Of a stretch of 64,000 bases of DNA, positions 8,230 through 16,167 are shown piece by piece. The stretch is from Streptomyces tirandamycinicus (GTDB lineage Bacteria > Actinomycetota > Actinomycetes > Streptomycetales > Streptomycetaceae), in assembly GCF_003097515.1 (NCBI RefSeq), contig NZ_CP029188.1, forward strand, positions 1,727,001 to 1,791,000. The letters are read 5' to 3'. The number at the start of each line of letters is the position of its first letter. The first letter of the stretch is position 1. The notes beneath the pieces are model-generated. The model had not been told where the DNA came from. It saw nothing but the letters and a program-made list of their open reading frames with translations, and did not search any database. A program made the position numbers and the translations under genes.

Positions 8230-10118
8230 CGGTTGCGGAGCGACTGGGCGTACTGCTGGAGCACCCAGAGCTCGTTCTGCACGGCGGCGAGCTGCTGGGC
8301 GTCGGCCTGGGCGCCGAGACGGGCGAGGGTGCCCTGGACCTCGCGGATACGGCGGTCGACGGCGCGCAGCCGGACCTGGACGAGCTGGACGCCGGCGTAG
8401 CTCTCGTCGACGGTCCTGGAGTGGACCGATTCCACCGCGAGTTCGGTGACCATGGCGCGGACGGAGTCGTCGGGCGCGGCTTCCCGGACGCGGGCCAGAT
8501 AGCCGGGGGGGTCGGGGACGCCGAACTCCGCGCCGCCCGCGTCCGCGATCGCCTGGCGCACGGTGGCGTACGGCGGGGCCGTGAACTCGTCCGCGCCGTA
8601 GGCGTCGAACGCCGGCGAGACCAGCTCCGGGTGCTGGAGCGCGAGCTTCAGCAGTTCGCGCTCGGTGCGGTGGGCGGGGCTGCGCAGATGGAGTGCCGGC
8701 CCGCCGGGACGCGCGGCGGGGGGTGCGGTGCCGTACGGCGGGGAGGGGTGTGCGGGGGCCGGTCCCCGGCCGCCGCCGTTCCCCCGCTCCCGTGCCCACC
8801 GGGCGAGCTGGGCGACGCGGCGGACCACGAACTGGGTGTCGAGGATGCCGAGCAGGCCGGCGAGCTGGACGGCCACCTCGTGCTGGGAGGCGCTGTTCTT
8901 GATCCGCGCGACGATGGGCGCCGCCTCGTCGAGGGCGGCGGCCCGGCCGACCGGCGTCTCCAGGTCGTAGGTCTTCACGATCTGCCGGATCGCGAACTCG
9001 AACAGCTGGTTGCGCGGCTCGGCCAGCTCGCGCACGGCCTCGTCGCCCTTGGCGAGCCGCAGATCGCACGGGTCCATGCCGTCCGGGGCGACGGCGATGA
9101 AGGTCTCCGCGGCGAACTTCTGGTCGTCCTCGAAGGCCCGGAGCGCGGCCTTCTGGCCGGCCGCGTCACCGTCGAAGGTGAAGATCACCTTGGCGCTGCC
9201 GTTGTCCATCAGCAGCCTGCGGAGGATCTTGATGTGGTCGCCGCCGAACGCGGTGCCGCAGGTCGCGATCGCCGTCGTGACCCCCGCGAGGTGGCAGGCC
9301 ATCACGTCCGTGTACCCCTCGACGACCACCGCGCGGCTGGACTTGGCGATCTCCTTCTTCGCCAGGTCGATGCCGTAGAGCACCTGCGACTTGCGGTAGA
9401 TCGCGGTCTCCGGGGTGTTCAGGTACTTCGGCCCGTTGTCGTCGTCGCGCAGTTTGCGCGCGCCGAAGCCGACCACATCGCCGGAGATGTCCCGGATCGG
9501 CCACATCAGCCGGCCGCGGAAGCGGTCGATGGGGCCGCGGCGGCCCTCCTGGGAGAGACCGGAGAGCAGCAGCTCCTTGTCGGAGAAGCCCTTGCCGCGC
9601 AGGAAGCGGGTGAGGTGGTCCCAGCCGGCCGGGCTGTAGCCCACGCCGAAGTGCTGCGCGGCGGCCTGGTCGAAGCCGCGCTCCGCGAGGAACTTCCGGC
9701 CGATCTCGGCCTCCGCGCCGTCGAGCTGCTCGGCGTAGTACCGGGCCGCGATCCGGTGGGCCTCCACCAGGCGGATGCGCTCGCCGCGCTGGTGGGCCGG
9801 GTTGTACCCGCCCTCCTCGTAGCGCAGGGTGATGCCGGCCTGGGCCGCCAGCCGCTCGACCGCCTCGGAGAACGACAGGTGGTCGACCTTCATCACGAAG
9901 GTGATGGTGTCCCCGCCCTCCTGGCAGCCGAAGCAGTGGAAGAGGCCCTTGCTCGGACTGACCTGGAAGGAGGGGGACTTCTCGTCGTGGAAGGGGCACA
10001 GTCCCTTGAGGTTGCCGCCGCCCGCGTTGCGCAGCTGGAGGTACTCGGACACGACGGAGTCGATGGGGACCGCGTCCCGCACCGCCTTCACGTCGTCGTC
10101 GTTGATCCGTCCCGCCAC
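8211..10118 (-). CDS. dnaG: DNA primase
   Basis: This 635-residue primase synthesises RNA primers at the replication fork. The CHC2 zinc finger is intact: C41 and H44 (CPFHDEKSPSF), then C62 and C65 (HCFGC). The TOPRIM catalytic domain has VVVEGYTDVMA with Glu267 and the FTFDGDAAGQKA metal site further on. A helical DnaB-interacting C-terminus of about 200 residues follows, interrupted by a Pro/Gly/Ala linker (PAPAHPSPPYGTAPPAA). The start fits the family (AGRINDDDVKAVRDAVPI). Only 9 bp separate it from the upstream flavoprotein stop at 10128, so the two are likely co-transcribed. A 26-bp duplication surrounds its stop. Confidence 0.97.
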   Translation of the reverse strand: MAGRINDDDVKAVRDAVPIDSVVSEYLQLRNAGGGNLKGLCPFHDEKSPSFQVSPSKGLFHCFGCQEGGDTITFVMKVDHLSFSEAVERLAAQAGITLRYEEGGYNPAHQRGERIRLVEAHRIAARYYAEQLDGAEAEIGRKFLAERGFDQAAAQHFGVGYSPAGWDHLTRFLRGKGFSDKELLLSGLSQEGRRGPIDRFRGRLMWPIRDISGDVVGFGARKLRDDDNGPKYLNTPETAIYRKSQVLYGIDLAKKEIAKSSRAVVVEGYTDVMACHLAGVTTAIATCGTAFGGDHIKILRRLLMDNGSAKVIFTFDGDAAGQKAALRAFEDDQKFAAETFIAVAPDGMDPCDLRLAKGDEAVRELAEPRNQLFEFAIRQIVKTYDLETPVGRAAALDEAAPIVARIKNSASQHEVAVQLAGLLGILDTQFVVRRVAQLARWARERGNGGGRGPAPAHPSPPYGTAPPAARPGGPALHLRSPAHRTERELLKLALQHPELVSPAFDAYGADEFTAPPYATVRQAIADAGGAEFGVPDPPGYLARVREAAPDDSVRAMVTELAVESVHSRTVDESYAGVQLVQVRLRAVDRRIREVQGTLARLGAQADAQQLAAVQNELWVLQQYAQSLRNRGADAL

Positions 10119-10127
10119 GGGTGAATC

Positions 10128-11396
10128 TTACGGGGCGGGTGTGACAGCACCGAGCGGAGTGGCCGGATCGGCGAGGGCGTCCGTGTCGACGGCGCTGCGG
10201 GAACGGATCAGCTGCTGGATGTCCTGTGTGACGTCCCACACGTTCACGTTCATCCCGGCGAGGACCTTGCGGTCCTTGAGCCAGAAGGCGATGAACTCCC
10301 GCTTGCCCGCGTCCCCGCGCAGCACGACCTGGTCGTAGCTGCCGGGTGGGGCCCAGCCGGAGTACTCCATGCCCAGGTCGTACTGGTCGGAGAAGAAGTA
10401 CGGGACGCGGTCGAAGGAGACCTCGCGGCCGAGCATGGCGCGGGCGGCGGCGGGGCCGCCGTGCAGGGCGTTGGCCCAGTGCTCGACGCGCAGCCGGATG
10501 CCGAGCAGCGGGTGGTGCACGGCCGCGACGTCGCCGGCGGCGTAGATGTCCGGGTCGGAGGTGCGCAGGGAGGCGTCCACGGCGACGCCGCCGCCGTGTG
10601 CGCGGTCGACGAGCGCCAGTCCGGCGGTCTCGGCGAGGCCGGTGCGGGGGGCGGCGCCGATCGCGGCGAGGACGCTGTGGGCGGGGTGCTCGTCGCCGTC
10701 CTCGGTGCGGGCGGCGAGGACCATGCCGTCCTGTCCGACGATCTCGGAGAGCCGGGTGCCGAAGTGGAAGCGGACACCGCGCTCCCGGTGCAGGTCGGCG
10801 AAGAGCTGCCCCAGCTCGGGGCCGATGACCTGGTGCAGCGGGGTGGGCTCGGGCTCGACGACGGTGACCTCGGCCCCGTAGCCGCGGGCGGCGGCCGCGG
10901 CCTCCAGCCCGATCCAGCCCGCCCCGGCGATCACCAGATGGCCGTTGTCGCGGCCGAGCGCGGCCAGGACCTGGCGCAGCCGGTCGGCGTGGGCGAGCCG
11001 GCGCAGATGGTGGACGCCGGCCAGATCGGTGCCCGGCACCTCGAGCCGGCGGGGCTCGGCGCCGGTGGCGAGCAGCAGCTTGTCGTAGTGGACGGTGGTG
11101 CCGTCGCCGAGCAGGACGGACCGGCCCTCCCGGTCGACGGCGGTGACGGACTGGCCGAGATGCAGCTCGACGTCGTGCCGGGCGTACCAGGCGGGCTCGT
11201 GGACGAAGACGGAGTCCCGCTCCTCCTTGCCGGTCAGGTACCCCTTGGAGAGCGGGGGCCGTTCGTACGGGTGGTCGCGTTCGTCACCAATGATGATCAC
11301 CCGGCCGGTGAATCCCTCGGCACGGAGGGTCTCCGCCGCCTTGGCCCCGGCGAGTCCCCCACCCACGATGACGAAAGTCCGATGTGCGTCGACCAC
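10128..11396 (-). CDS. FAD-dependent NAD(P)H oxidoreductase, ferredoxin-reductase type
   Basis: The 422 residues carry two Rossmann dinucleotide folds, VIVGGGLAGAKAAETL at about residues 9-24 for FAD and VIAGAGWIGLEAAAAA near 150-165 for NAD(P)H. The FAD-binding IYAAGDVAAV follows, then a C-terminal dimerisation domain ending with the DIQQLIRS region. The order matches rubredoxin/ferredoxin reductases of the BphA4/ThcD type. No partner ferredoxin is encoded nearby. It lies directly upstream of dnaG on the same strand. The electron acceptor cannot be stated. Confidence 0.85.
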   Translation of the reverse strand: MVDAHRTFVIVGGGLAGAKAAETLRAEGFTGRVIIIGDERDHPYERPPLSKGYLTGKEERDSVFVHEPAWYARHDVELHLGQSVTAVDREGRSVLLGDGTTVHYDKLLLATGAEPRRLEVPGTDLAGVHHLRRLAHADRLRQVLAALGRDNGHLVIAGAGWIGLEAAAAARGYGAEVTVVEPEPTPLHQVIGPELGQLFADLHRERGVRFHFGTRLSEIVGQDGMVLAARTEDGDEHPAHSVLAAIGAAPRTGLAETAGLALVDRAHGGGVAVDASLRTSDPDIYAAGDVAAVHHPLLGIRLRVEHWANALHGGPAAARAMLGREVSFDRVPYFFSDQYDLGMEYSGWAPPGSYDQVVLRGDAGKREFIAFWLKDRKVLAGMNVNVWDVTQDIQQLIRSRSAVDTDALADPATPLGAVTPAP

Positions 11397-11786
11397 TTGA
11401 TGCCTCCCTGTTCACGGCCGGAGGTCCCGGAGGTGTCCTCCGGGATGACACAGCACGCTACGCCGCCTTTCTGCGAGCGTCCCGCACGGAGCGTGATGGC
11501 GGAAGGGGGGCGCCCCGGCGGGTGTACCGGAACGGCTGATTCCGGCCGTGGTGATCGCCTGGGGGCGCGTGCCCCGGCGCGAGGCGGGGGCGGGGGCGCG
11601 AGGCGGCACGGATGCGCCGTGCGGGCGCGCGGGAGGCGGAGGTCCCGGGCGGGCGGGGTCCCGGGCGGGCGGGACGCGGCCGGACGACCGCCTCCGGGCC
11701 GCCGGCGGGACGGATCACCGGGCGTGCGGGTGCCCCCGGCCTGCGGGCGCGCCCCGGGTGAGGTCACCGTCGCGGTCCCGGACGGA
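11397..11786. other. gene-free GC-rich stretch between the oxidoreductase and dgt
   Basis: The 390 bp are GC-rich with several imperfect direct repeats, including two copies of GACGGATCACCGGGCGTGCG (from about 11710 and about 11779). The second copy covers the dgt stop codon, so the gene's 3' end has been copied about 70 bp downstream of itself. Presumably this region also holds the promoter of the flavoprotein-dnaG unit; I see no clear gene. Confidence 0.5.
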
Positions 11787-13127
11787 TCACCGGGCGTGCG
11801 GGCGCAGCCCGGTGTGCAGGGCACGGGCGGAGGCGTCGGTGAGGGAGGCGATCTGGTCGACGATCACCCGCTTGCGGGCCCGCTCGTCCGGGGCGCTGTC
11901 GAACATCGCCCGGAACTGCGGGTCCAGCCCCTCGGGCGCCCGGGCGGTCAGGGCCTCGGCCAGTTCGGCGACGACGACGCGCTGGTCCGCGCGCAGGGCC
12001 TCCTGCTCGGCGCGCTGCATCACATAGCGGTCCGCGACCGCCTTGAGCACCGCGCACTCCAGCCGGGTCCGCTCCGGGACGACCAGCTCGGCGGCGTACC
12101 GGGTGAGCCTGCCGGTGCCGTACGCCCGCCGGGTGGCGCTCTCGGCGGCCAGGCAGAAGCGGCCGATGAGCTGGCTGGTGGCGTCCTTGAGCCGGGCCTG
12201 GGCGACGGCCGAGCCGTCGTAGCCGTGCGGCCACCACTCCTGGTCGACGAGGCGGTCGAGGGCGTCGGCGAGGGCCTGCGGATCGGTGTCCCCGGGCACA
12301 TAGCGGCCGACAGCGACCTTCCAGATGGCGTCGCGCTCGGTCTCGGACAGCAGCACGTTCGGGTCGATGTGGCCCGCGTGCAGACCGTCCTCGAAGTCGT
12401 GCACGGAGTACGCCACGTCGTCGGCCCAGTCCATGACCTGGGCCTCGAAGCACTTGCGGTACGCCGGGGCGCCCTCCCGCACCCAGGCGAAGACCGGCAG
12501 GTCGTCCTCGTACACCCCGAACTTGGGCGAGCCGGGGTCGGTGGGGTGGCCGCCTCGGCTCCAGGGGTACTTGGTGGCCGCGTCGAGCGCCGCGCGGGTG
12601 AGGTTCAGCCCGACGCTGATCAGTTCACCGCCCGCCGCACAGGCGGTGGAGGTGACCGCTCCGGAGCGGACGAACGCCTTCGGCTCGATCCGGGTGAGCA
12701 GCCGCAGCGACTGGGCGTTGCCCTCGAAGCCTCCGCAGTCCGCGGCGACCTCGTTGAGGGCCTGCTCGCCGTTGTGCCCGAAGGGCGGATGGCCCAGGTC
12801 GTGGGCGAGGCAGGCGGCCTCCACCAGATCGGGGTCGCAGCCGAGGGCCGCGCCCAGCTCCCTGCCGACCTGGGCGCACTCCAGGGAGTGCGTCAGCCGG
12901 GTGCGGGGGCTCGGGTCCCAGGCGGCGCTCCGCGAACCGGGCGTGACCACCTGCGTCTTGCCCGCGAGCCGGCGCAGCGCGGCGGAGTGCAGCACCCGCG
13001 CGCGGTCGCGCTGGAAGGCCGTGCGGCCGGGGCGCTTGTCCGGTTCGGGGGCCCAGCGCGCGGTGGCCGCGTCGTCGTAGTCGCAGGTCTCGCCGGGGCC
13101 GGGGGACGTGCTCGTGGTGCCTTCCAT
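11787..13127 (-). CDS. dgt: deoxyguanosinetriphosphate triphosphohydrolase-like protein
   Basis: A 446-residue HD-domain enzyme expected to cleave dNTPs to nucleoside and triphosphate. The metal site is visible: His in RTRLTHSLE (near residue 70), the HD pair in [16 protein letters not shown] (near 110), and a later Asp in [16 protein letters not shown]. The N-terminal region [20 protein letters not shown] is the family's second landmark. ATG 13127 is preferred because the family N-terminus follows; the frame is open another 54 residues upstream but that part is Pro/Arg-rich. It could tune nucleotide pools; the dnaG neighbourhood is suggestive only. Confidence 0.92.
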   Translation of the reverse strand: MEGTTSTSPGPGETCDYDDAATARWAPEPDKRPGRTAFQRDRARVLHSAALRRLAGKTQVVTPGSRSAAWDPSPRTRLTHSLECAQVGRELGAALGCDPDLVEAACLAHDLGHPPFGHNGEQALNEVAADCGGFEGNAQSLRLLTRIEPKAFVRSGAVTSTACAAGGELISVGLNLTRAALDAATKYPWSRGGHPTDPGSPKFGVYEDDLPVFAWVREGAPAYRKCFEAQVMDWADDVAYSVHDFEDGLHAGHIDPNVLLSETERDAIWKVAVGRYVPGDTDPQALADALDRLVDQEWWPHGYDGSAVAQARLKDATSQLIGRFCLAAESATRRAYGTGRLTRYAAELVVPERTRLECAVLKAVADRYVMQRAEQEALRADQRVVVAELAEALTARAPEGLDPQFRAMFDSAPDERARKRVIVDQIASLTDASARALHTGLRPHAR

Positions 13128-13165
13128 GCCCCTGACGGTAACGCGGGCCGCCTCGGGGGCGTGAC

Positions 13166-14167
13166 TCAGGCAATGACCAGCGGGCGCGGGGCGGCCGTCG
13201 GGTACGGGGCGTCCCGGGCCGCGTCGTAGCGGTGGAGGACGAGCCGGGCGAGCGCGGGGTGGTCGCCGAGCGGCGCGGCCGCGACCCACGGCGCCGCGCT
13301 GCGGGCCGCCGAGGCGAACCGGCCGGGCGCGGTGAAGTACGAGGCGAGCGCGACCCGGTGCCGGCCGCGCGCGGCCAGCGCCCGCAGCGCCTCGGGGACG
13401 GTGGGCGAGGTGGCGGAGGCGTAGGCCGGGACGACGGGGACACCGCCGAGGCGCTCGGTGAGCAGGGCGGCGGTCCGCCGGGCGTCGGCGGCGGACGCCG
13501 GGTCGCGCGACCCGGCGGCGGCGAGGACCACCCCGGCGCCGCGGGCGCGCGACTCCTCGTCCCGCCAGCCGGCTTCCACCAGCCGGTCGTGGAGCGCCTC
13601 GACGAGCAGCGGGTGCGGTCCGAGCGGCGGCGCGAGCCGGGCGCGCACCCCGGCGGCGGCCACGGCTGCGGGGATGTCGTGCCTGACGTGGAAGCCGCGT
13701 CCCAGCAGCAGCGGCACCAGCACGGCCTCGCGGCCCCGCAGGCCGGCGAGGGTGTCGGGGAGCAGCGGGGCGTCGAGCTCGATGTGCCCGAGCCGCACGT
13801 CGGCACCGGGGCGCAGCTCCCGTACCCGGTCCAGCAGGCGGTTGACGGTCCGCAGGGCGCGGGGGTCCCGGCTGCCGTGGGCGACGGCGACGAGGACGGG
13901 TGCGGGGGCGCCCTGCTCGGTGGCGCCCTGCACGGCGCCACTCTGCTCGGCTGCGCCATGCGCGGCGGCCGCCCGGGCCGTGAACGGGCCGCCCGCGGCG
14001 GCGGGCGGGAGGCTGGGAGAAGTCATGGGTCTGCGCACTCCGTTGAGCTGGACATGACTGAGCTGTGCCCCGAGCTGCGCGGTGATGCGGATGAGCAGCT
14101 GGGCGGAGCTGTCGAGGGGCAGCGGGTTCGGAAGCGGTGACTCGCGGGGGTGTGCCGGCTCCGTCAT
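13166..14167 (-). CDS. sirohydrochlorin chelatase (CbiX/SirB family)
   Basis: The protein contains two CbiX-like halves. The first starts [18 protein letters not shown] (metal-binding His) and has [18 protein letters not shown] and [18 protein letters not shown] with a second conserved His. The second begins [14 protein letters not shown], where the catalytic His is lost. The family inserts iron or cobalt into sirohydrochlorin. With nasA and nirBD in the same region, a role in making siroheme for nitrite reductase is likely. ATG 14167 gives 333 residues; ATG 14026 (286 residues) starts closer to the domain. The N-terminal stretch between them has high GC at codon position 3, which favours the longer form. 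Confidence 0.8.
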   Translation of the reverse strand: MTEPAHPRESPLPNPLPLDSSAQLLIRITAQLGAQLSHVQLNGVRRPMTSPSLPPAAAGGPFTARAAAAHGAAEQSGAVQGATEQGAPAPVLVAVAHGSRDPRALRTVNRLLDRVRELRPGADVRLGHIELDAPLLPDTLAGLRGREAVLVPLLLGRGFHVRHDIPAAVAAAGVRARLAPPLGPHPLLVEALHDRLVEAGWRDEESRARGAGVVLAAAGSRDPASAADARRTAALLTERLGGVPVVPAYASATSPTVPEALRALAARGRHRVALASYFTAPGRFASAARSAAPWVAAAPLGDHPALARLVLHRYDAARDAPYPTAAPRPLVIA

Positions 14168-14285
14168 GAACCGATACTGGCGGGCGCAGGTTGCCACGCC
14201 GTTGCGCCGCGATGACGGGTGTTTACCACCGCCTCACCGGGGCGGTGGAAGCGATGTCAGCGGTCGGACGGCTCCGGGTGCCGCG

Positions 14286-14987
14286 TCAGCCCGCCAGCCA
14301 CACCCGCAGTTCGGGACCGGGTACGCAGCCCTGTCTGACCGCCGCCGACAGGTCCTCCCCGTGCTCGTAGCCGACGACGGGCATGCCCGGCCAGAGGCGG
14401 GCGACGGTGGCGAGGCAGCCGGACCAGGCACGGTCGAGATCGCCGTCCGCGGCGAAGACGTTCGAGAGGCCGACGACGTACTCGCTGCGGATGAGCACGG
14501 CGCCGGCGACCGTGCGGCTCCCGTCGTCGGCCGTGCCGGCGAGGACGGTGACGCTGCGGTCGGACAGCAGCCGAGGGCGGAAGAGCCCGGCCAGGGCCGC
14601 GTCTCCCCCCGACCAGGCTGCCTCCCAGCGGTCGAGGTCCGGAGCGGTCCGCACCGGGCGCCAGACGACGTCGCCGGGCGCGACCGGCGCGGCGAGCACG
14701 GCGGGCCGGTGGATCCAGCGCGCCTGGAAGGCCACCTCGAACCCGTCGGCCGAGAGGTCCAGCCGTCCGAAGCTGTCCTTGACCGAACAGCCAGCCGCTG
14801 TACGGTCCACCTGCCCCAGCACCTCGCGCGGCGTGGCGTCGGGGGCGAGGGTGACGGCGTCCGGGTACAGCGGCGGGGTCCGCCGCTCGCTGGTCCAGGC
14901 GCGGTCGCCGAACACCCCGGGTATCCCGTGCGCACGGCACATCGCGTGGCACCATTCGGCGTTGTTCCGGGCGGAGACTGCGAGCAT
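14286..14987 (-). CDS. conserved hypothetical protein with GNAT-like C-terminus
   Basis: This 233-residue protein starts MLAVSARNNAEWCHAMCRAHG, a sequence type I associate with an uncharacterised Streptomyces family. The last 80 residues (VAGAVLIRSEYVVGLSNVFA to VVGYEHGEDLSAAVRQGCVP and ELRVWLAG) resemble the back half of a GNAT acetyltransferase, including the G-Y-E-x-G-x-D/A turn. There is no transport signal. The start at 14987 is chosen over an upstream in-frame start because of that typical N-terminus. The substrate is unknown. Confidence 0.65.
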   Translation of the reverse strand: MLAVSARNNAEWCHAMCRAHGIPGVFGDRAWTSERRTPPLYPDAVTLAPDATPREVLGQVDRTAAGCSVKDSFGRLDLSADGFEVAFQARWIHRPAVLAAPVAPGDVVWRPVRTAPDLDRWEAAWSGGDAALAGLFRPRLLSDRSVTVLAGTADDGSRTVAGAVLIRSEYVVGLSNVFAADGDLDRAWSGCLATVARLWPGMPVVGYEHGEDLSAAVRQGCVPGPELRVWLAG

Positions 14988-15198
14988 GGCCCGATCATGC
15001 CGTACCGTCCGCCGCACCGGGCCGGTGTCCCGGAGCGGAGACCGCAGTTCCGCCCCCGTTTACGGCGTCTGCGGGTGGCGAGCGCCCACCGAAGTGGTGA
15101 GCCCGCCGGTGCCCCCGCTCACATCGCCCGGACGCGGCGAACCATCGCGCCCCGCCGAACGTCGGAGGAGACGGGCAGACGAAACAGGGGGGTCATCG

Positions 15199-16068
15199 AT
15201 GCGGAAGTTCCCGACGGGCCGGCGGGTGCCGGGCGGACCGGTGGGGCGCCGGGGCGGGCCCGGCGGACCGGTGCGGCGACTCCTCGGGCCCGGCGGGCTC
15301 CTGCGGCGCCTCCTCGGGCCGGGGACCACGCGGGGCGGGCGCGTACCGGGCGCGGCCGTGCGGCGCCCGCTCGTACCCGGCCCGCTGCTGCGGCGCCGGC
15401 TGGTGCCCCGGACCACGCGGGGCAGGCGGCGCACCGTGCAGGCGCTGATGCTCGCGGCGGTCTGCGCGCTCGCCCCGGCGACCTGGCTGCACGCCGTGGC
15501 CGGCGAACGCACCGGCACCGTCGCCGGCTCCCCCGAGCGCGATGTGGCCGTGGTGTTCGGCGCCGGGCTGCGCGAGGGCCGGCCGACCCCGTATCTGGCC
15601 CACCGGCTCGACACCGCGGCGGAGCTGTACCGCGCCGGGAAGGTCAGGGTCGTCCTCGTCACCGGGGACAACAGCCGGGCCGACTACGACGAGCCGGACG
15701 CGATGCGGACGTACCTCGTCCGGCGCGGTGTGCCGGACGACCGGATCGTCAGCGACCACGCGGGCTTCGACACCTGGGACTCCTGCGTCCGCGCCAAGAG
15801 GATCTTCGGGGTCGACCGGGCCGTGCTGGTGACCCAGGGCTTCCACATCAGGCGCGCGCTGGCGCTGTGCGACGCCGCGGGGATCGAGTCGTACGGCGTC
15901 GGCGTCGCCGAGCCCCACGACCGGGTCTGGTACTACGGCGGCGTGCGCGAGCTGTTCGCGGCCGGCAAGGCGGCACTGGACGTCGCGCTGCGGCCGGACC
16001 CGCGCTTCCTGGGGCCCCGCGAGCCGGGCGTCACCGAGGCCCTGGCCGCGGCGGCCACCGCGCCCTGA
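15199..16068 (+). CDS. SanA/YdcF-like DUF218 membrane protein
   Basis: A 289-residue protein. An unusual Arg/Gly/Pro-rich N-terminus of about 80 residues contains repeated RRLLGPGG units. One membrane segment follows (MLAAVCALAPATWLHAVAG), then a DUF218 domain. The latter shows VVFGAGLREGRPTPYLAHRL, VLVTGDNSRADYDEPDAM, and DHAGFDTWDSCVRAK, then VTQGFHIRRALALC. This matches SanA, the vancomycin-exclusion-linked envelope protein. The repeat-rich leader is encoded by GC-only short repeats and looks like an expansion; a start nearer the membrane helix is possible. The gene is followed by nasA after 99 bp. Confidence 0.8.
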   Translation: MRKFPTGRRVPGGPVGRRGGPGGPVRRLLGPGGLLRRLLGPGTTRGGRVPGAAVRRPLVPGPLLRRRLVPRTTRGRRRTVQALMLAAVCALAPATWLHAVAGERTGTVAGSPERDVAVVFGAGLREGRPTPYLAHRLDTAAELYRAGKVRVVLVTGDNSRADYDEPDAMRTYLVRRGVPDDRIVSDHAGFDTWDSCVRAKRIFGVDRAVLVTQGFHIRRALALCDAAGIESYGVGVAEPHDRVWYYGGVRELFAAGKAALDVALRPDPRFLGPREPGVTEALAAAATAP

Positions 16069-16117
16069 GCCGCTCACCGCGCCATACCCGGCCCGGGGAG
16101 CGCCGCGTACCGAGGCC

Positions 16118-16155
16118 GTAATGCGGAAAGCGGGCCGCCGTAACACGGACGACGC
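16118..16155 (+). promoter_or_regulatory. possible GlnR box upstream of nasA (weak)
   Basis: GTAAT (16118-16122) and GTAAC (16140-16144) have the 22-bp a-site spacing of the GlnR pattern gTnAC-n6-GaAAC-n6-GtnAC-n6-GAAAC. The two intervening b-sites (AGCGG, GACGC) match poorly. The site ends 12 bp before the nasA ATG. nasA is known to be GlnR-regulated in S. coelicolor. Confidence 0.35.
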
Positions 16156-16167
16156 ACGCTGGAGCGC